Position numbers and translations under genes: made by a program. 64,000 nucleotides of DNA from Linanthus parryae (taxonomy: Eukaryota > Streptophyta > Magnoliopsida > Ericales > Polemoniaceae), in the NCBI GenBank assembly GCA_023055425.1, contig JALGPY010000004.1, positions 21,103,718 to 21,167,717 on the forward strand. The letters are read 5' to 3'. Shown piece by piece: positions 10,493 through 22,216 of this stretch; position 1 is the first letter of the stretch, and every line of letters begins with the position of its first letter. Below the pieces are notes generated by a model that did not search any database, was not told where the DNA came from, and saw nothing but the letters and a program-made list of their open reading frames with translations.

Positions 10493-11606
10493 ACAAACTT
10501 AAGCGTTTCGTTGTCCCCAACAAATTTAGAGCGTAAATGTGTATGTAGGGGATTTCAACATTTAAACTCAAACGTAGAAGCCAAAAGAGTAAGAGATACA
10601 TGGGGTGCCCGGAACTACATGGGCATCGTGTCTGCGAAACTGTAACAAGAAGTGGTCTTGTGGGCAGTTGACTGTTTCCCACTGATGACGTTCATCTGAG
10701 CAGTCCCCAAGCTACATCATGCTATAATGTAGCTCCCCTAAGGTCGTGTGTGCCTCGCACACGAGGGTAGATTGACCCATGCTGTGGACAATGCGCACAA
10801 AAAATCCCCAACTCCATCACGAGTCTCCATATGGGTTGATTATGGCACACTAGGGTAGATTTCTCCGCTAAACATTACCTTCAAACACTATATAATTCAT
10901 CAGTATCTCTCTCACCTATCAAAATCAGTATGGATAAATAGAAACAGAAATAAAGAAAATAACATCCTACTCTACATTGGGTTGCCTCCAAAGAAGCGCT
11001 TGTGATTGAAGGTCGACGACCCAACCTGAGTACCTCAATCGACAAGGATACTAGAGACAACCTTATCCCTATACTTCTTCTTTTTTCACCATTTCTTTTT
11101 CAAAACATCACGTGCACTCCCATGCTGTGCAGATGGTGGAAAATTGTAGAAGCTGACTCTTTTCATCTTGGAATTTATCTTCTGAATCAACTTCCATAAA
11201 GTGCCACTGGGCTCAAATGCAAACTGCTCCATAAAAATTCATCCGATTCGTACCTCTGTGATGCCAGATGGTCTTCAAACCCATGAAGGTCACCCCCCCC
11301 CCATTTGTTGGTATCAAATTCCTTGAATGTGGCATGTTCATCATCATTAAAGTGCCCCATTGAACAAGAATTTCAAAACTTAATAACACTGAGCAAAATT
11401 GTTTCATCAGCTTCATCATCATCAGCACACCATAGGCTTCCAATTTCGATGTCTTCCCATTCAAGCCAAGGATGTGAGGGCGCCAGCGGTGCTCGTAATA
11501 CGACAGGTTCTCCCATCTTGAGCAGACAGGTCCACCCAAGTCTGAATCCGAGTATGAGTTCTCATAAATTGCAGATTCCACCATTTTTTTCTGGACACTA
11601 CAATCT

Positions 11607-13131
11607 TGTAAGGTTTTGTAGCGGATTACGCAGAAGAATTTAAAGAATCAAAGATCCGCACAAGACCCTCCCAGGATCACAAGAAGAGAATTCATAACGA
11701 TAGTAAATGATTCGTATCAAGTACCTTGTGTTTCTCACGTGATGACTTCAAACGCGCTTAGTGTCACGTCTCTACGGTTGATCCACGCCTAGGATTGATA
11801 TCTACATCCACCAACTCCTTGTGCTTCCTAGGAAAGATGGAAGTGAAAGAAGAAATCACACAACGAATTTCCAAAGAGGGGATTCATGCCATCTTTGTGG
11901 TCGACGGGTAGAGGGACGGCAAAGGGTGGGGGGCTTTGGCATCCTTTTTTTGCTCTGTCTCTCCTTGCTTTATTCTCTCCTACTCAAAGTATGTAGTAGT
12001 GTAGATAAAATAAGCTAGGAATGTTTTTTATATAGTCCAACAACTCCTTGTACTACTAAATAAAGAACCCCTCTCCTAATCCTACTCATGTATGGATTAC
12101 TCCCCTTTTCAAACTAGTCCTATTCATGTCTATGCATGGATTAGTTCTTTTGGCAAACTAGTCCTAATCATGTCTCTACATGAATTAGTCCACCTTGGCA
12201 AATTCTAATCATGTCTATACATGGATTAGTCCGCCTTGAAAATTAGTCCTACTAAGTTGGTTAGTGGTTGCGTTTTGATCCTTCTAATTAAGTAATCATA
12301 AGTCTAGTTCAATCGATATGGCGTGTGACCCCATAGTTTCAACTTAGTTGGTAATAACTATTTACTAACATGGATTGGTTTCTAGCAACACATCCATTCC
12401 ACCCAACTAATAGAAATTGTCATCCGACAAACCTTGTGCAAGAATTGTCTCATCCCTTCGTCTCTATATCCGTATTGGACATGTAACATACAAGTCACAC
12501 TCGTATATCCAATACATAATTTCTCAGTCCTGGGAATAGATCCGTGCAGTTAACATCAATATCACTTATTTATTTATCTGAGTCTGGCCAGACATTCTAT
12601 AAGCACTATCCCTCGAGTGGCCGCGGATATTTGCTCCCGTTATGTGGGACGTTCAAATTCTATCTACACCATTAAGATCTCTATGCTTTCTTCATATGGG
12701 CTCTGATACATGCCTTGATGGCTACCCAGTCACGGTGTAGCGTTTGATGCTATCAAAACACAATAATCCGCCACTAGGGGATCTACTGACTTCAAGTCTA
12801 AGGATGACAATACCGTTGTCACCGCGAGCGCTTGTTACATTACTTAACTTGTATGTAGCATTCTTGGAGATGGGTCAATCCAGTATGCCATTACCCCTAA
12901 TGCATACCCATGTCTTGGATCGTGATATCTCCATATTAATCGAACCCCATACTATTCTATAGTTGATTGTCCTGTTAATCAATATAATCGACTAGATATA
13001 TTTAAGAATATCACATTTATAGTCTAAGGACTTCATTCATGTTAGCATATCTCCATATCAATAACATAATGAATCGTAAGTCCATATAAATGTCACAACA
13101 AATAGATTGCCTCTAGGGCATAGTTCCAACA
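11607..13131 (-). repeat. Angela-like copia LTR of the 11.6-16.5 kb element
   Basis: This 1,525-bp block starts TGTAAGGTTTTGTAGCGG and ends GCATAGTTCCAACA. It shares the block order of the family, including TCTGGCCAGACATTCTAT near 12,585 and CCTCTAGGGCAT near 13,112. It is longer than the other copies because a TAATC/CATGTCT segment is repeated two to three times at about 12,100-12,240. A TTTATATAG box lies near 12,027. A polypurine tract and pol follow on the right, so this is the 3' LTR. Confidence 0.85.
12075..12240. repeat. Short tandem duplication inside the LTR
   Basis: The phrase CTAATC(A)TGTC.(A/T).CATG.ATTAGT recurs about three times in this stretch (near 12,077, 12,117-12,146, 12,164-12,190 and 12,206-12,232). 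Other copies of the LTR have one or two units. The duplication explains most of the extra length of this LTR. Confidence 0.6.
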
Positions 13132-16100
13132 GTATCCCACTTGCACTAGAGTCAATCTCCTGCATCATATGCCCTTTGATCTTGCGCGGCCCTGACGCTT
13201 AGACTAGGCAAGGTAAAAGAGACATCTCCTGGTACTTTGAAATATTCATATCTACTCTATCAAAAAAATTATTAAGATTGAATAATTTGAGTAAGTGCAT
13301 CTCATGCAGTAATTCACTCAGTCCTCTATGTTAGAATTAGTGATTGAATCTTGCCTGGGACCTTTCCATCTCACAGTCCCTCCCACTAGTTCAAAACATA
13401 AAACTTGACTTATAATCTGAAATCTTCTTTGTTAGATTGGAAGTTCGCATCACTGTAACCCCTTGCAGTGAACTCTTCCTATCCTTCATATATCAAGACT
13501 TCATCCTTTGGTTATTCTCACTTAAGGATAATCTTGATAATTATCCAGTGACGCTAATCCGGATTTTACTGTTATCTTTGTGTCATACCAGATGACACGT
13601 CTTGCCTAGTACATAACATGACGTATTTCGTGAATCTCATTCATACGGTTCCTTTCCCAATCTAATTGGAAAGACAATTAGTTTTTCATGGACTAATTCC
13701 ATGTGACATTGGTAAGAATCACAATTCCTGCATGTTGAGTCATTTCGAAACCTTTGTCAATTTATGTACTATGACCTAAGCTGCACAACCATTTTGATCT
13801 ATCTCCATAGAACTTCATAGGTTGCTTTTCCTAATTCTATCATTGAATATTAATTCCCTGGTCAATCTACACAAGATTTCCAAGTAGGGACATCACTCCC
13901 AACCATTAGTATGTCTCTACATAAAAGACCTGAAAAATAACTATGCTCCCACTAACCTTCTTCTAAAAATAAGCTTCATCTTCAATTTTTATGGAACTAA
14001 AATCCATTGATTGCATCATCAATTTGAAGAATCCAACTCCGAGATGCTTGACTCAACCTATAGACAGATTTCTACAAGAAAGATGCTAATGGATTTAAAC
14101 ATCAATATTGGGGAAAAGATTTTTTCATAGTCTATAATATGAACTCACATGAAACCCTTTTCCAACCCATTTTCCCTTAAAGTAATCAGATTACCATCCA
14201 TCTTGGTTTCTTCATAACCCACATGCAACCTATGGGTCCTACCCTTTCAGGTGGTTCCACCAAAGTCCATACTTTGTTGTTATACATGGATTCCATATTG
14301 TATCTCATGTCTCCAATCCATTTCTAAGACTATTGCCCAATTGTGGCCTCTTCATAGGTTTTAGGCTCATCTCTATGAGCGATATATCCCCGGGTTATGA
14401 GAAATCCACATTTCTCTACCTCCTTGACATATCCTACCTGACCTACGAGGTCCTTATGTTACTTGAGTAGGTTTCTACACAACACCTTGTGATCCTACTC
14501 ATGTTCCATCAAAAGGATCTATGTTCTGTTGTGGTTCTTGAGCTCCTTCAAGTTCTACTATCCTCACACTATTTCTTTTAGGGACAAACTCTATCTAGAA
14601 GCACACATATTCGAGGCAACAAACAATTTGTTCTCGATTGGATTGTAGAAATAATATCCTTTGTTTCCTCAGGATATTCCACATAGTACATTTTCCAATT
14701 TAGGTTCAAGTGTATCTGTAAAACTTTTACATAAACTTCATAACCCAAATTCTTTATGAACGACATACCACGACACTTCCTAGTCCATATCTGAAATGGC
14801 GTTCTTCATAACTTATTTAGATGGAACATGGTTAAGGGAGAAATTTGATGGAACTAGAACATAGCCCCTAAAAGTAAACTGGAAGTGTTGTTTGTCACAT
14901 TAGGAATCGAACCTTGTCCTGCAAGGTCCGGTTTCTCTTCTTAGGCATTCCATTCCATAATGGTTTTCTAGATAGAGTGAGTTGGGATCACATCCCATAC
15001 TCCCTTACATGTTCGAACTATTGGCTTAAGTATTCTCCTCCATGATCCAATCATAGAGCCATGATACTTTTGCCAAGCTGGCTCTCTACTTCATTGTTGA
15101 ATTCCTTGAACTTCTCAAAGGATTCTTATTTGTTTCTTCACAAGATACACAAATCCATATTTCTCTAATCCCATCAGTAAATATGATGAAGTACTAAAAA
15201 CCACCTTTAGAATTTGTGATTAGAGGCCTACATACATCAATATGTATGATTCCCAAAGATCATATTATTCCCTTTAAACAAGTCTTACATATCTCATATG
15301 ATTCAAAATCAAATGAGTCCAAAAATCCATCCATATTGAGTTCTAGATATGTATCTCTTATTCATGTGGCCTAAATAATAATGCTAAAGATAAGAGAGGT
15401 TCATATAGATATATGCAAACCTCTTGGTATTAATTTTATAGATGAAATTATCATGATCAAGGATATACAATCCATTAGACAAAATTGCATTACAATAATG
15501 CATATCAGAATAAAAGGAACAACCTTTGTCCTTTATTATGATACAGAGTCTTTCTTGTCCAAACAAGAAACTATGACAATGCACCTACTCATAGCAGGGA
15601 CATAATCAATTTTGTCTAATTCATGAACAATTTCAGAAAGGTAGAGAAAATGCCCTATGGCTAATTCAGCAACCATTTGCTTCATTGCCTCACGTGTAGT
15701 TTTTTTTCTTCCTTATCCAATTGTCTTCATCTATTGAGATCCTCCACACTTCTATAAATGTGATATCCTCATCTAGTATCATATACGGTTGATGATGATA
15801 TAGACACATTGAATTCTATAACAAAACTACTTAAAATGCAATTCATAATTCCTTTATTATTTCTCTCCAGGTACTTTGGACAGTTTCTTTTCCTCTACAC
15901 CACCTATGGGATTTTTAAGGCAATGTGGTTTAAGCAACAAGCTTGATTTATACACATGGGGTCGGCGCAAATCTCTTGCCCTTACCTATGCTAACATATT
16001 TTGCCTTTCCCTAATTAGTGTCTTGTTCAGCGGTTCTCAATCTAATTGAGTAAATTGCCTTTGAACAAAACTATAATTGAATCTAATGCAATTCTTGGTC

Positions 16101-16490
16101 CACTTTGGGTGAATAAAAGTTTATTCTTTATCTATCTCAAAGATAACTCCCTAAATCTAAGCTTTCAATCATATTGAAAAAGCTTAGTTGCGTCTTCCCT
16201 CTTGCTTCAGCAGTCACACATTACTAGCTAGTGTTGTCCCGTCATTTCTTGATGAATTAAGTCGCCCTGCCTTGGCACGCACGAGCTTGATTAATCTTGA
16301 TCATGAATAGTTATAAGAAAGAGAACGCAACGTGGAGCAACAGTTCAAACCTTTCATGTCTAACTCGCTCTTTGAAAGAGCTTATTTTAATGTATGATCA
16401 TATCATAAGCCTCCACGTTTCTCATCTTTCTTCCAAATCTCAGAGTTTATGACAGCAAACACGAGGCAATTGCTATTCAAAGAACCATTA
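13132..16490 (-). pseudogene. Degenerate Angela-like copia gag-pol, minus strand
   Basis: This is a heavily decayed internal region. From left to right it holds, on the minus strand: the polypurine tract; RNase H traces (13,200-13,650); RT traces (about 13,700-14,450); an integrase C-terminal piece (14,766-14,578, with SFIKNLGYEVYVK and VEYPEETKD); a protease to pre-integrase piece (15,584-15,384, with FGQERLCIIIKDKGCSFY and NGLYILDH...YKINTKR, matching SFYLNNIHYF...VYNINTKR in copy M); zinc-knuckle and gag traces (15,790-16,060); and a leader segment (16,180-16,330) with TTGGCACGCACGAGCT as in M at 28,357. No frame is open over more than about 65 codons. The 5' LTR is absent, since the gypsy LTR starts at 16,491. 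Confidence 0.8.
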
Positions 16491-17055
16491 TGATATGATC
16501 CCAGCCCACAGATCTACACTTAAAGATTGAGAAATCGATATTCCTTGAGAAACAAGGACGGTGTAGTGAATGGCTCCACAAAGAGATGAGTAAGTTCCTT
16601 TGATAAACCGATCAGACCTTTAGCATGTCACCCAAGAATCTGCGATCGTGGAATCTCTCAAAAGATCAGGTTGTGTTGGATCAAATCACCAACAATGAAA
16701 AACTCACAATGAGATTTCTGAAAATAGATAACGTCATTGACTGATTTTTAACATACAGCTCATTACAATTTATAGAGAAAACAAACGGAATATGAAAGGT
16801 TGTTCAAAGGATAATTTAAGCTACTTGGAACTAGACATCATTAACTATCCTTGACTAGCTTTGAAATCTGAAGTTAGACTGCATTTATTCCTTCTTGAGC
16901 TCTTCAATATTCATGGATGAATTATGGACCAGCCATGGAATGGATTTGACAAATGGACATTTGATGATAGTGACACAATTTCCTCATTAAAAATCTTATC
17001 AAGAAAAACCCATTGGGATAAAAACTTGATAAGGGAAAAAGAGTACAATTGGACA
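16491..17055 (-). repeat. Gypsy 3' LTR (left)
   Basis: The block starts TGATATGATCCCAGCCC and ends AGTACAATTGGACA, i.e. TG...CA on either strand. It aligns along its whole length with 21,886-22,216 joined to 39,121-39,347. Immediately to its right a pyrimidine-rich TTTTTCCCAT marks the polypurine tract of the minus-strand element. Confidence 0.85.
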
Positions 17056-17066
17056 TTTTTCCCATT
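17056..17066 (-). other. Gypsy polypurine tract
   Basis: The minus strand reads AATGGGAAAAA directly before the LTR start TGTCCAATTG. A matching tract follows the right LTR at 39,348, which supports the LTR border. Confidence 0.7.
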
Positions 17067-17083
17067 TGTTGAAATCATTCAAC

Positions 17084-17764
17084 TTAAATTAAATTTAGAG
17101 TGATTCCTTGCTTGCTGTTTTGGACATGTTGAGTCTTTTTTTGGTTAAGTAGTCGACCAATAGCTTTATTGAACTTCTTGGCTCTTGAACGGGTCATTGG
17201 ACCAGATGGCACAACAAGATCATCTTCAGCTCCAATTTCATCAGGCACATCCTTAGCTCCTTGCTCCATATTATTGGGCAGGTCCATTCTCACATCATCT
17301 TCCCTCTCTTGAGAAGGATTTGTGCTCAAATCTGAATGGTCTACAACAAAAGGAACTAAGTCAGCAACATTGAAGCTTGAACTCACAATATACTTACCTT
17401 GAAGATCAAGTTGGTATGCATTGTTGCTAATTCTCTTGGTGATCTTGAAAGGACCATCAACTCTTGGCATGAGTTTTGATTTTCTTTCAGTCGGAAAGCG
17501 TTCTTTCCTCAAGTACACCCATACAAGATCTCCAACTCCAAAGACCATCTCCTTTCTTCCTTTGTTTTCATTCTTGACATATAGCTTGGGTTTCTCACGA
17601 ATGTTCTTCCTTGCTGCCTCATGGACCTGTTTAACAAGCTTAGACTTCTTCTCCCCATCAAGACTAGATCTTTCACTCAAAGGTAAAGGGGTTAGATCCA
17701 AAGGAGATAAAGGATTAAAACCATAAACAATGTGAAATGGTGAATACTTATAAGCAGAATGCAC
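17084..17764 (-). pseudogene. Gypsy integrase C-terminal part
   Basis: 226 residues are open on the minus strand. They begin in the end of the integrase core ([20 protein letters not shown]), then a basic linker, then [14 protein letters not shown] and the GPY/F-type module ([20 protein letters not shown]) with FNVADLVPF. The tail [20 protein letters not shown] is typical of the end of this group of gypsy polyproteins, and the natural stop lies 28 bp before the LTR. No chromodomain motif is visible. Upstream the frame is broken between 17,765 and 17,838, so the ATG at 17,764 is not a true start. This is the C-terminal piece of a former gag-pol polyprotein. Confidence 0.8.
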
Positions 17765-17838
17765 AACATGATTATATGCAAATTCAACATGTGGTAATCA
17801 TGCTTCCCAAACTTTTAAGTTCTTCTTAATTAAGGCTC

Positions 17839-18390
17839 TTAGCAAAGTGAACAATGTTCTATTAACAACCTCAGTTTCCCATCAGATTGTGGGTGACAAG
17901 TAGTTGAAAACAACAATTTAGTACCTAGTTTTGCCCACAATACCTTCCAAAAATAGCTTAAAAACTTATTGTCTCTATCAGAAACACTTCTTCTAGGCAT
18001 ACCATGTAATCTCACAATTTCCCTAAAGAACAATTCAGCTACATGAGATGTATCATCAGTTTTATGACAAGCTATGAAATGTGCCATTTTAGAAAACCTA
18101 TCTACAACCACAAATATTGAATATTTTCCAGATTTGGTTCTTGGCAATCCTAACACAAAGTCCATAGATATGTCAGTCCAAGGTTGAGTAGGAATAGGTA
18201 AAGGAGTGTACAAACCATTGGATTGAACCTTATATTTAGCTTGTTTGCTTATAACACATCAATTGCAAATCCTCTCAACATCTCTTTTCATGTGTGGCAA
18301 ATGGAAATTTTCCTGCATTACTTTAAGAGTTTTGGAAATTCCAAAATTTCCCATTAAACCTCCCCCATTAGCTTCCCTAACCAAAAAATA
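17839..18390 (-). pseudogene. Gypsy integrase zinc-binding and catalytic core
   Basis: On the minus strand 18,390-18,214 encodes the zinc-binding part ([17 protein letters not shown], then [10 protein letters not shown] and an in-frame stop before the second Cys; the usual first His is Asn here). Positions 18,213-17,839 then read [32 protein letters not shown] and [13 protein letters not shown]. The first two catalytic aspartates (SMD and SDRD) are present. After CHPQSDGK the frame is lost, so the block with the catalytic glutamate is not in frame. Family members normally continue DGQTEVVNR there. Confidence 0.8.
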
Positions 18391-18392
18391 CA

Positions 18393-18965
18393 TCACTGAA
18401 CAATTAGGCACACAAAACGGTTATCATAGAACAAAAAACCATCTTGTCTAAAATAGTGACCTGACCCAAACATTTCACAAGCTTTGTATACGTCATGAAA
18501 ATCAGAATCCTTATCATATAGATCTTTTAATTGCTCAAAGCCTAAGAGTTTGACATCAAGAGTGGAGAGTAAGGTATACCTTCGGGATAGCGCATCAGCC
18601 ACTATATTTTCTTTACCTTTATTGTACTTGATGACATATGGAAATGTCTCAATGAACTCTATCGACCTTTCATGTCTATTGTTGAGTTTTTGCTGGCATT
18701 TCAAGTGTTTAAGAGACTGATGATCGGTGTGAATAACAAATTCCTTGGGCCACAAGTAGTGCTGCCATGTTTGCAAAGCTCGAACCAAAGCATAAACCTC
18801 CTTGTCATAAGTTAGGTAATTTAGTGTTGTTCCTCCAAGCTTCTCACTAAAGTATGCTATTGGATTCCTTTTCTGCATTAAAACAACTCATATACCAATA
18901 CCAGATGCATCACATTCAATTTCAAAAGTTTTATGAAAATCTTGTAGAATCAAGAAAGTTGATTA
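18393..18965 (-). pseudogene. Gypsy RNase H and connection
   Basis: Open from 18,878 to 18,393 on the minus strand (161 residues): [50 protein letters not shown], and [10 protein letters not shown]. This is the standard Ty3 RNase H signature set ending with DALSR. The start of RNase H (FEIECDASGIGI, 18,930-18,890) lies upstream in the same frame but is split off by a stop just before VVLMQ. The stretch between RT and RNase H (18,986-18,940) carries further stops. Confidence 0.85.
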
Positions 18966-18986
18966 GAAAGCTTATCTTTGAGTTTT

Positions 18987-19880
18987 TTAAAAAGCTTGTT
19001 CTTGTGATTCTCCCCAATTGAATCCCACTTCCTTCTTGATTACTTCCGTAAGTGGTGATGCTATGGTAATGAAGTCCTTCACAAAGCGTCTATAAAATCC
19101 AGCAAGTCCATGAATGCTTCTTACTTCCCTTACACTTTTTGGACTTACCCATTCTTTGATTTCTTTTACTTCAGCTTCATCAACTTTGACACCATCTACA
19201 GTCACAACAAATCCTAGAAACACAACGTTATCCAAAAAAAAAGTGCACTTACTCAACTTAGCAAAAAGTTTTTCTTTCCTAAGCACATCAAGAACAGATT
19301 TCATATGATTAGCATGCTCTTCCAAATTTTTGCTATATACTAAGATGTCATCAAAATAAACCATGACAAATCTTCCAATGAAAGCTCTAAGAACATGATT
19401 CATCAACCTCATAAAAGTACTTGGTGCATTAGTCAGCCCAAATGGCATTACTAACCATTCATATAAGCCATGCTAAGTTTTAAATGCAGTTTTCCATTCA
19501 TCACCTTCTTTCATCCTAATCTGATGATAACCACTTTTAAGATCAATGTTAGAAAAGATGCTAGAACCATGCAACTCATCAAGCATATCATCTAATCTAG
19601 AAATAGGATGTCGATACTTCACCATGATATTTTTGATTGCCCAACAATCAACACACATACGGCATGTACCATCTTTCTTTGGTACCAACAAGACGGGAAC
19701 AACACATGGGCTCATGCTTTCACGAATATGCCCATTTGCCATTAGTTCATCAACTTTTCATTGCAACTCTTTAGTTTCCACGTGATTGGTAAGATAGGCA
19801 GGTTTAGTTGGCAATGAAGCTCCAAGAACAAAGTCAATTGGTGCTCTATTCCACGAATTGATGGCAGCCCTTTAGCACCA
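18987..19880 (-). pseudogene. Gypsy reverse transcriptase
   Basis: The minus strand from 19,742 reads [31 protein letters not shown], and [20 protein letters not shown]. An in-frame TAG then stands where relatives have Lys, and from 19,448 [37 protein letters not shown], and the thumb FYRRFVKDF follow in the same frame. The catalytic YFDD box is intact. The N-terminal lead-in (GIEHQ) is visible at 19,850-19,830, shifted in frame, and a TGA sits just upstream of MANGH. Apart from these lesions the RT is well preserved, which suggests a moderately old insertion. Confidence 0.9.
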
Positions 19881-20049
19881 TTTTCCGATAACACATTTTA
19901 TAGTCTTGCAAAAGAGATTTTATCTCACTCGGTACAACCGGTGCAAAGTTATATAAGCTCATAAGAGCTTCTTTATAAACAAACAATAGCAGAGACTGAT
20001 TATAAAACAAAGATTGTTTAACTTCTTTGTTACAAGCAAATAAGTTTTA

Positions 20050-20316
20050 TTACTTGCTTACGATCTCTTCCTTCTTCTTTAGTCGAAGCTGATCTTGGTA
20101 CACTTCTTGTTGTGTCATGGGAACCAATATAGTTTTCCTTCCATTGAACTCAAAGGAATGGCGATTTGTGAAGCCATCATGAAACACCTTCCGGTAAGAT
20201 TGCCACAGCCTTCCTAACAGTATGTGACTTGCCTCCATTGGTAAAACATCACAGAAAATCTCATCCTCGTACTTACCAATTGATATAGGCACCACCACTT
20301 GGCTTTTTACTTGCAT
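20050..20316 (-). pseudogene. Gypsy protease C-terminal part
   Basis: 88 residues: VVVPISIGKYEDEIFCDVLP, MEASHILLGRLWQ, and HDGFTNRHSFEFNGRK. This is the second half of a retropepsin-like domain, with the ILLGR flap-to-helix motif common in plant gypsy elements. It is separated from the first half (catalytic DGG, next feature) by a single stop at about 20,334. Between here and RT (20,049-19,881) the linker has several stops. Confidence 0.8.
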
Positions 20317-20334
20317 TTCACCACTATCGTTAAG

Positions 20335-21024
20335 CTATTGCAGATCATATAGTTTTGGATGCTTCTTCTCCTTCAAACCAAGATTCTTGACCATTGTTTC
20401 ACTAGCCACATTAGTGCAGCTTCCTCCATCAATGATGAGGCTGCAAACTTTCCCATGTACAAGGCATCGTGTGTGGAACAAATTTTCTCTTTGTTCTTGC
20501 TCCTTGGTCTTGTTTTGGATGTTTAAAGACCTTCTTGCTACTAGCAAATCAACTTTAGCCGCATAATCTTCATGCTCATCCAATGATGATTCTGAATCTG
20601 GTTGCTCTTCTTCGGATTCAATTTCTCCACTTTCTCGAAGCACCATAACTTTCCTGTTGACGCATTCACGTGCATAGTGCCCTAAGCCCTGACATTTGTA
20701 ACACTTCACGCTGCTAGTTCTTGTTCCAGCCTTCTCTTTGTCTCCTTGATTGGCAGCGTATGACTTGGTTTCATTCTTTTGAGTAGTGGGCTGCTTGAAA
20801 GCTAGATTCTTGAGAAGTTCTTGAGAAGTATGTTTCTCCTCTGCCCGAAAGCTAGATTTAGAGCTACTATTTCTAGCCCCATAAGTTGTACGTGAAGATA
20901 CTTTCCTCTTTCGTTGTTGTTCAACTAGAATAGCCTTGTGGAGCATCTCTTCCGAGTCAACATAGTGCTCCATCTCAACTCTATCTTGAATATCTCTGTT
21001 TAAGCCCCCTAAGAACCTGGACAT
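20335..21024 (-). pseudogene. Gypsy gag C-terminus with zinc knuckle and protease N-terminus
   Basis: 229 open residues. The first part (MSRFLGGLNRDIQDRVEMEH) is the end of the gag capsid-like domain. CYKCQGLGHYARECV is a CCHC zinc knuckle (nucleic-acid binding) near residue 110. An acidic spacer (SGEIESEEEQPDSESSLDEH) follows. LIIDGGSCTNVAS near residue 200 is the protease active site, with DGG in place of DSG; IDGGS.TN is the usual form in this group. The reading ends at a stop within protease. Confidence 0.85.
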
Positions 21025-21059
21025 GGTTGGTTATCCATCCTCTTGAACATCACCTCGAA

Positions 21060-21732
21060 TCATAAGTGATTCCATTTATTAATAGTAATCTTCAACACTT
21101 TTACTTCCCAGAGCAAGTCTTCGCAGATTGTTGTGCAACTCACGGTGATAGTAACTTGGTACAAAACGCTTTCTCATGATTCTTTTCATTTCAGCCCATG
21201 TTTCTACCAGTTCTTCCAGGTTACGCCTTCTAGAAGTAGCAAGTTGATCCCACCAACTTAGTGCATAATCATAAAATTCAGTGGCTGCAATTCGTACCTT
21301 CTTAATCTCGGAGTAGTGTTGACAATCAAAGACCAACTCAATTTTCTTTTCCTACTCCAATTATGCATCAGGATCATTATTTCCATGGAATGGAGGAATT
21401 TAGACTTTGAAACAAATATTACCTTCTTGCCGATTTCGTGCACGTCTAGGCCTCCGTTGGCTGCCTTAAGAACTACTACTTCGGTTTTTGTAGTATTCTT
21501 CAGCTTTTTCTTCATGGGAGTGCCTTGGAAATTCTGTTCGGTGCCTTCTTATTGGATGTGAACCACTTCCATGATCAAATCGTGTCCCAAGCTCTTGGCG
21601 AAACGAAACAAGTTTGGTGTCCATCATTTCCTCCATTTTTGTATTGATAGCTTTAACAAGAAGCTTGTTGTTGCGGTTGATTTTTCCATCTGATTCCAAC
21701 ATTATGATCTGAAAATAAGAACATAAAATCAC
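21060..21732 (-). pseudogene. Gypsy gag N-terminal part
   Basis: Two overlapping open segments give the N-terminal gag, with a frameshift between them. 21,732-21,466 encodes the start (NKLLVKAINTKMEEMMDTKL, then a Ser/His/Arg-rich stretch). 21,336-21,079 encodes VRIAATEFYDYALSWWDQLA and WAEMKRIMRKRFVPSYYHRE, then LALGSKSVEDYY, the classic retrotransposon gag (PF03732) block. Capsid assembly would be its role. The true start is probably the ATG near 21,702, just downstream of the primer-binding region. Confidence 0.8.
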
Positions 21733-21782
21733 CAGTAACTAGTTCTTTTTGAAAATAGAATGCAAGAAACAATTCAAAACTG

Positions 21783-21810
21783 AAGAGACAGAGAGAGAGA
21801 GAGAGAGAGG
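21783..21810. repeat. GA microsatellite in the gypsy leader
   Basis: About 12 GA repeats between the gag start and the primer-binding site. Simple repeat. Confidence 0.85.
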
Positions 21811-21870
21811 GATATTTATTTTCAAATTTTATATTTAAAAAAAGAAAAAGGAATACTCAACTTCTAAGTG

Positions 21871-21883
21871 TGCTCTGATACCA
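21871..21883 (-). other. Gypsy primer-binding site (initiator Met tRNA)
   Basis: The minus strand reads TGGTATCAGAGCA, complementary to the 3' end of plant initiator tRNA-Met, two bases inside the LTR border. It primes minus-strand DNA synthesis. Confidence 0.85.
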
Positions 21884-21885
21884 CT

Positions 21886-22216
21886 TGATATGACCCCAGC
21901 CCACGGATCTGCACTTAAAGGTTGAGAAATGGATAATTCCTTGAGAAACAAGAATGGTGGAGTGAATGGTGCTACAAAGGAATGTGTAAGTTCCTTTCAT
22001 AAACCGATCAGACCTTTAGCGTCTCACCAAAGAATCTTGGAATCTCTCCAAAGATCAAGTTGTGTTGGATAAACTCAATAAAAATGAAAAACTCACAAAG
22101 AGATTTATGAAAATGAAAAACTCATTGACTGATTTTCAACATTCAGCTCATTACAATATATAGAGAAAACAAACTAAATGTGAAAGGTTGTTAAAAGGAT
22201 AATTAAAGCTACTTGG
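21886..22216 (-). repeat. Gypsy right LTR, left piece
   Basis: Starts TGATATGACCCCAGCCC and aligns with the left LTR up to the word CTACTTGG. There the copia element P begins. The remaining 227 bp are at 39,121-39,347. Confidence 0.9.
22212..22216. repeat. Target-site duplication CTTGG, left copy
   Basis: CTTGG precedes the 5' LTR of element P and recurs at 39,116-39,120 directly after its 3' LTR. The uninterrupted gypsy LTR at 16,491-17,055 has CTTGG once at the matching place. Confidence 0.9.

Larger units (their letters stand above)
8626..11606 (-). mobile_element. Probable decayed Ty3/gypsy-type remnant, weakly supported
   Basis: About 3 kb without convincing coding sequence. Three points suggest a gypsy-type LTR and 3' non-coding region read from the minus strand. 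There are palindromic CGTACG motifs at 8640-8795 of the sort often seen in plant LTRs. A block (8890-9135) recurs at 56,320-56,578. GGGTTGCCTCCAAAGAAGCG at 10,979 resembles untranslated segments I associate with Athila/Tat-like elements. Two minus-strand open frames, 9929-9597 and 11,584-11,213, have no motif I recognise and are probably chance. A poly-C run lies at 10,459-10,475, and two hairpins at 10,710-10,763. Alternative: unrelated intergenic DNA. Confidence 0.3.

Noticed and set aside
11213..11584. 123-codon minus-strand frame before the LTR at 11,607
   Set aside because: No motif, and Met-rich repeats (LMMMKLMKQ) that come from CAT/ATC-rich DNA. Probably non-coding sequence of the decayed gypsy-like remnant.
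11988..12002. TATGTAGTAGTGTAG as a possible second CACTA end
   Set aside because: It lies inside an Angela-like LTR, lacks the TTTG start of the TIR and has no ATG duplication. Chance similarity.
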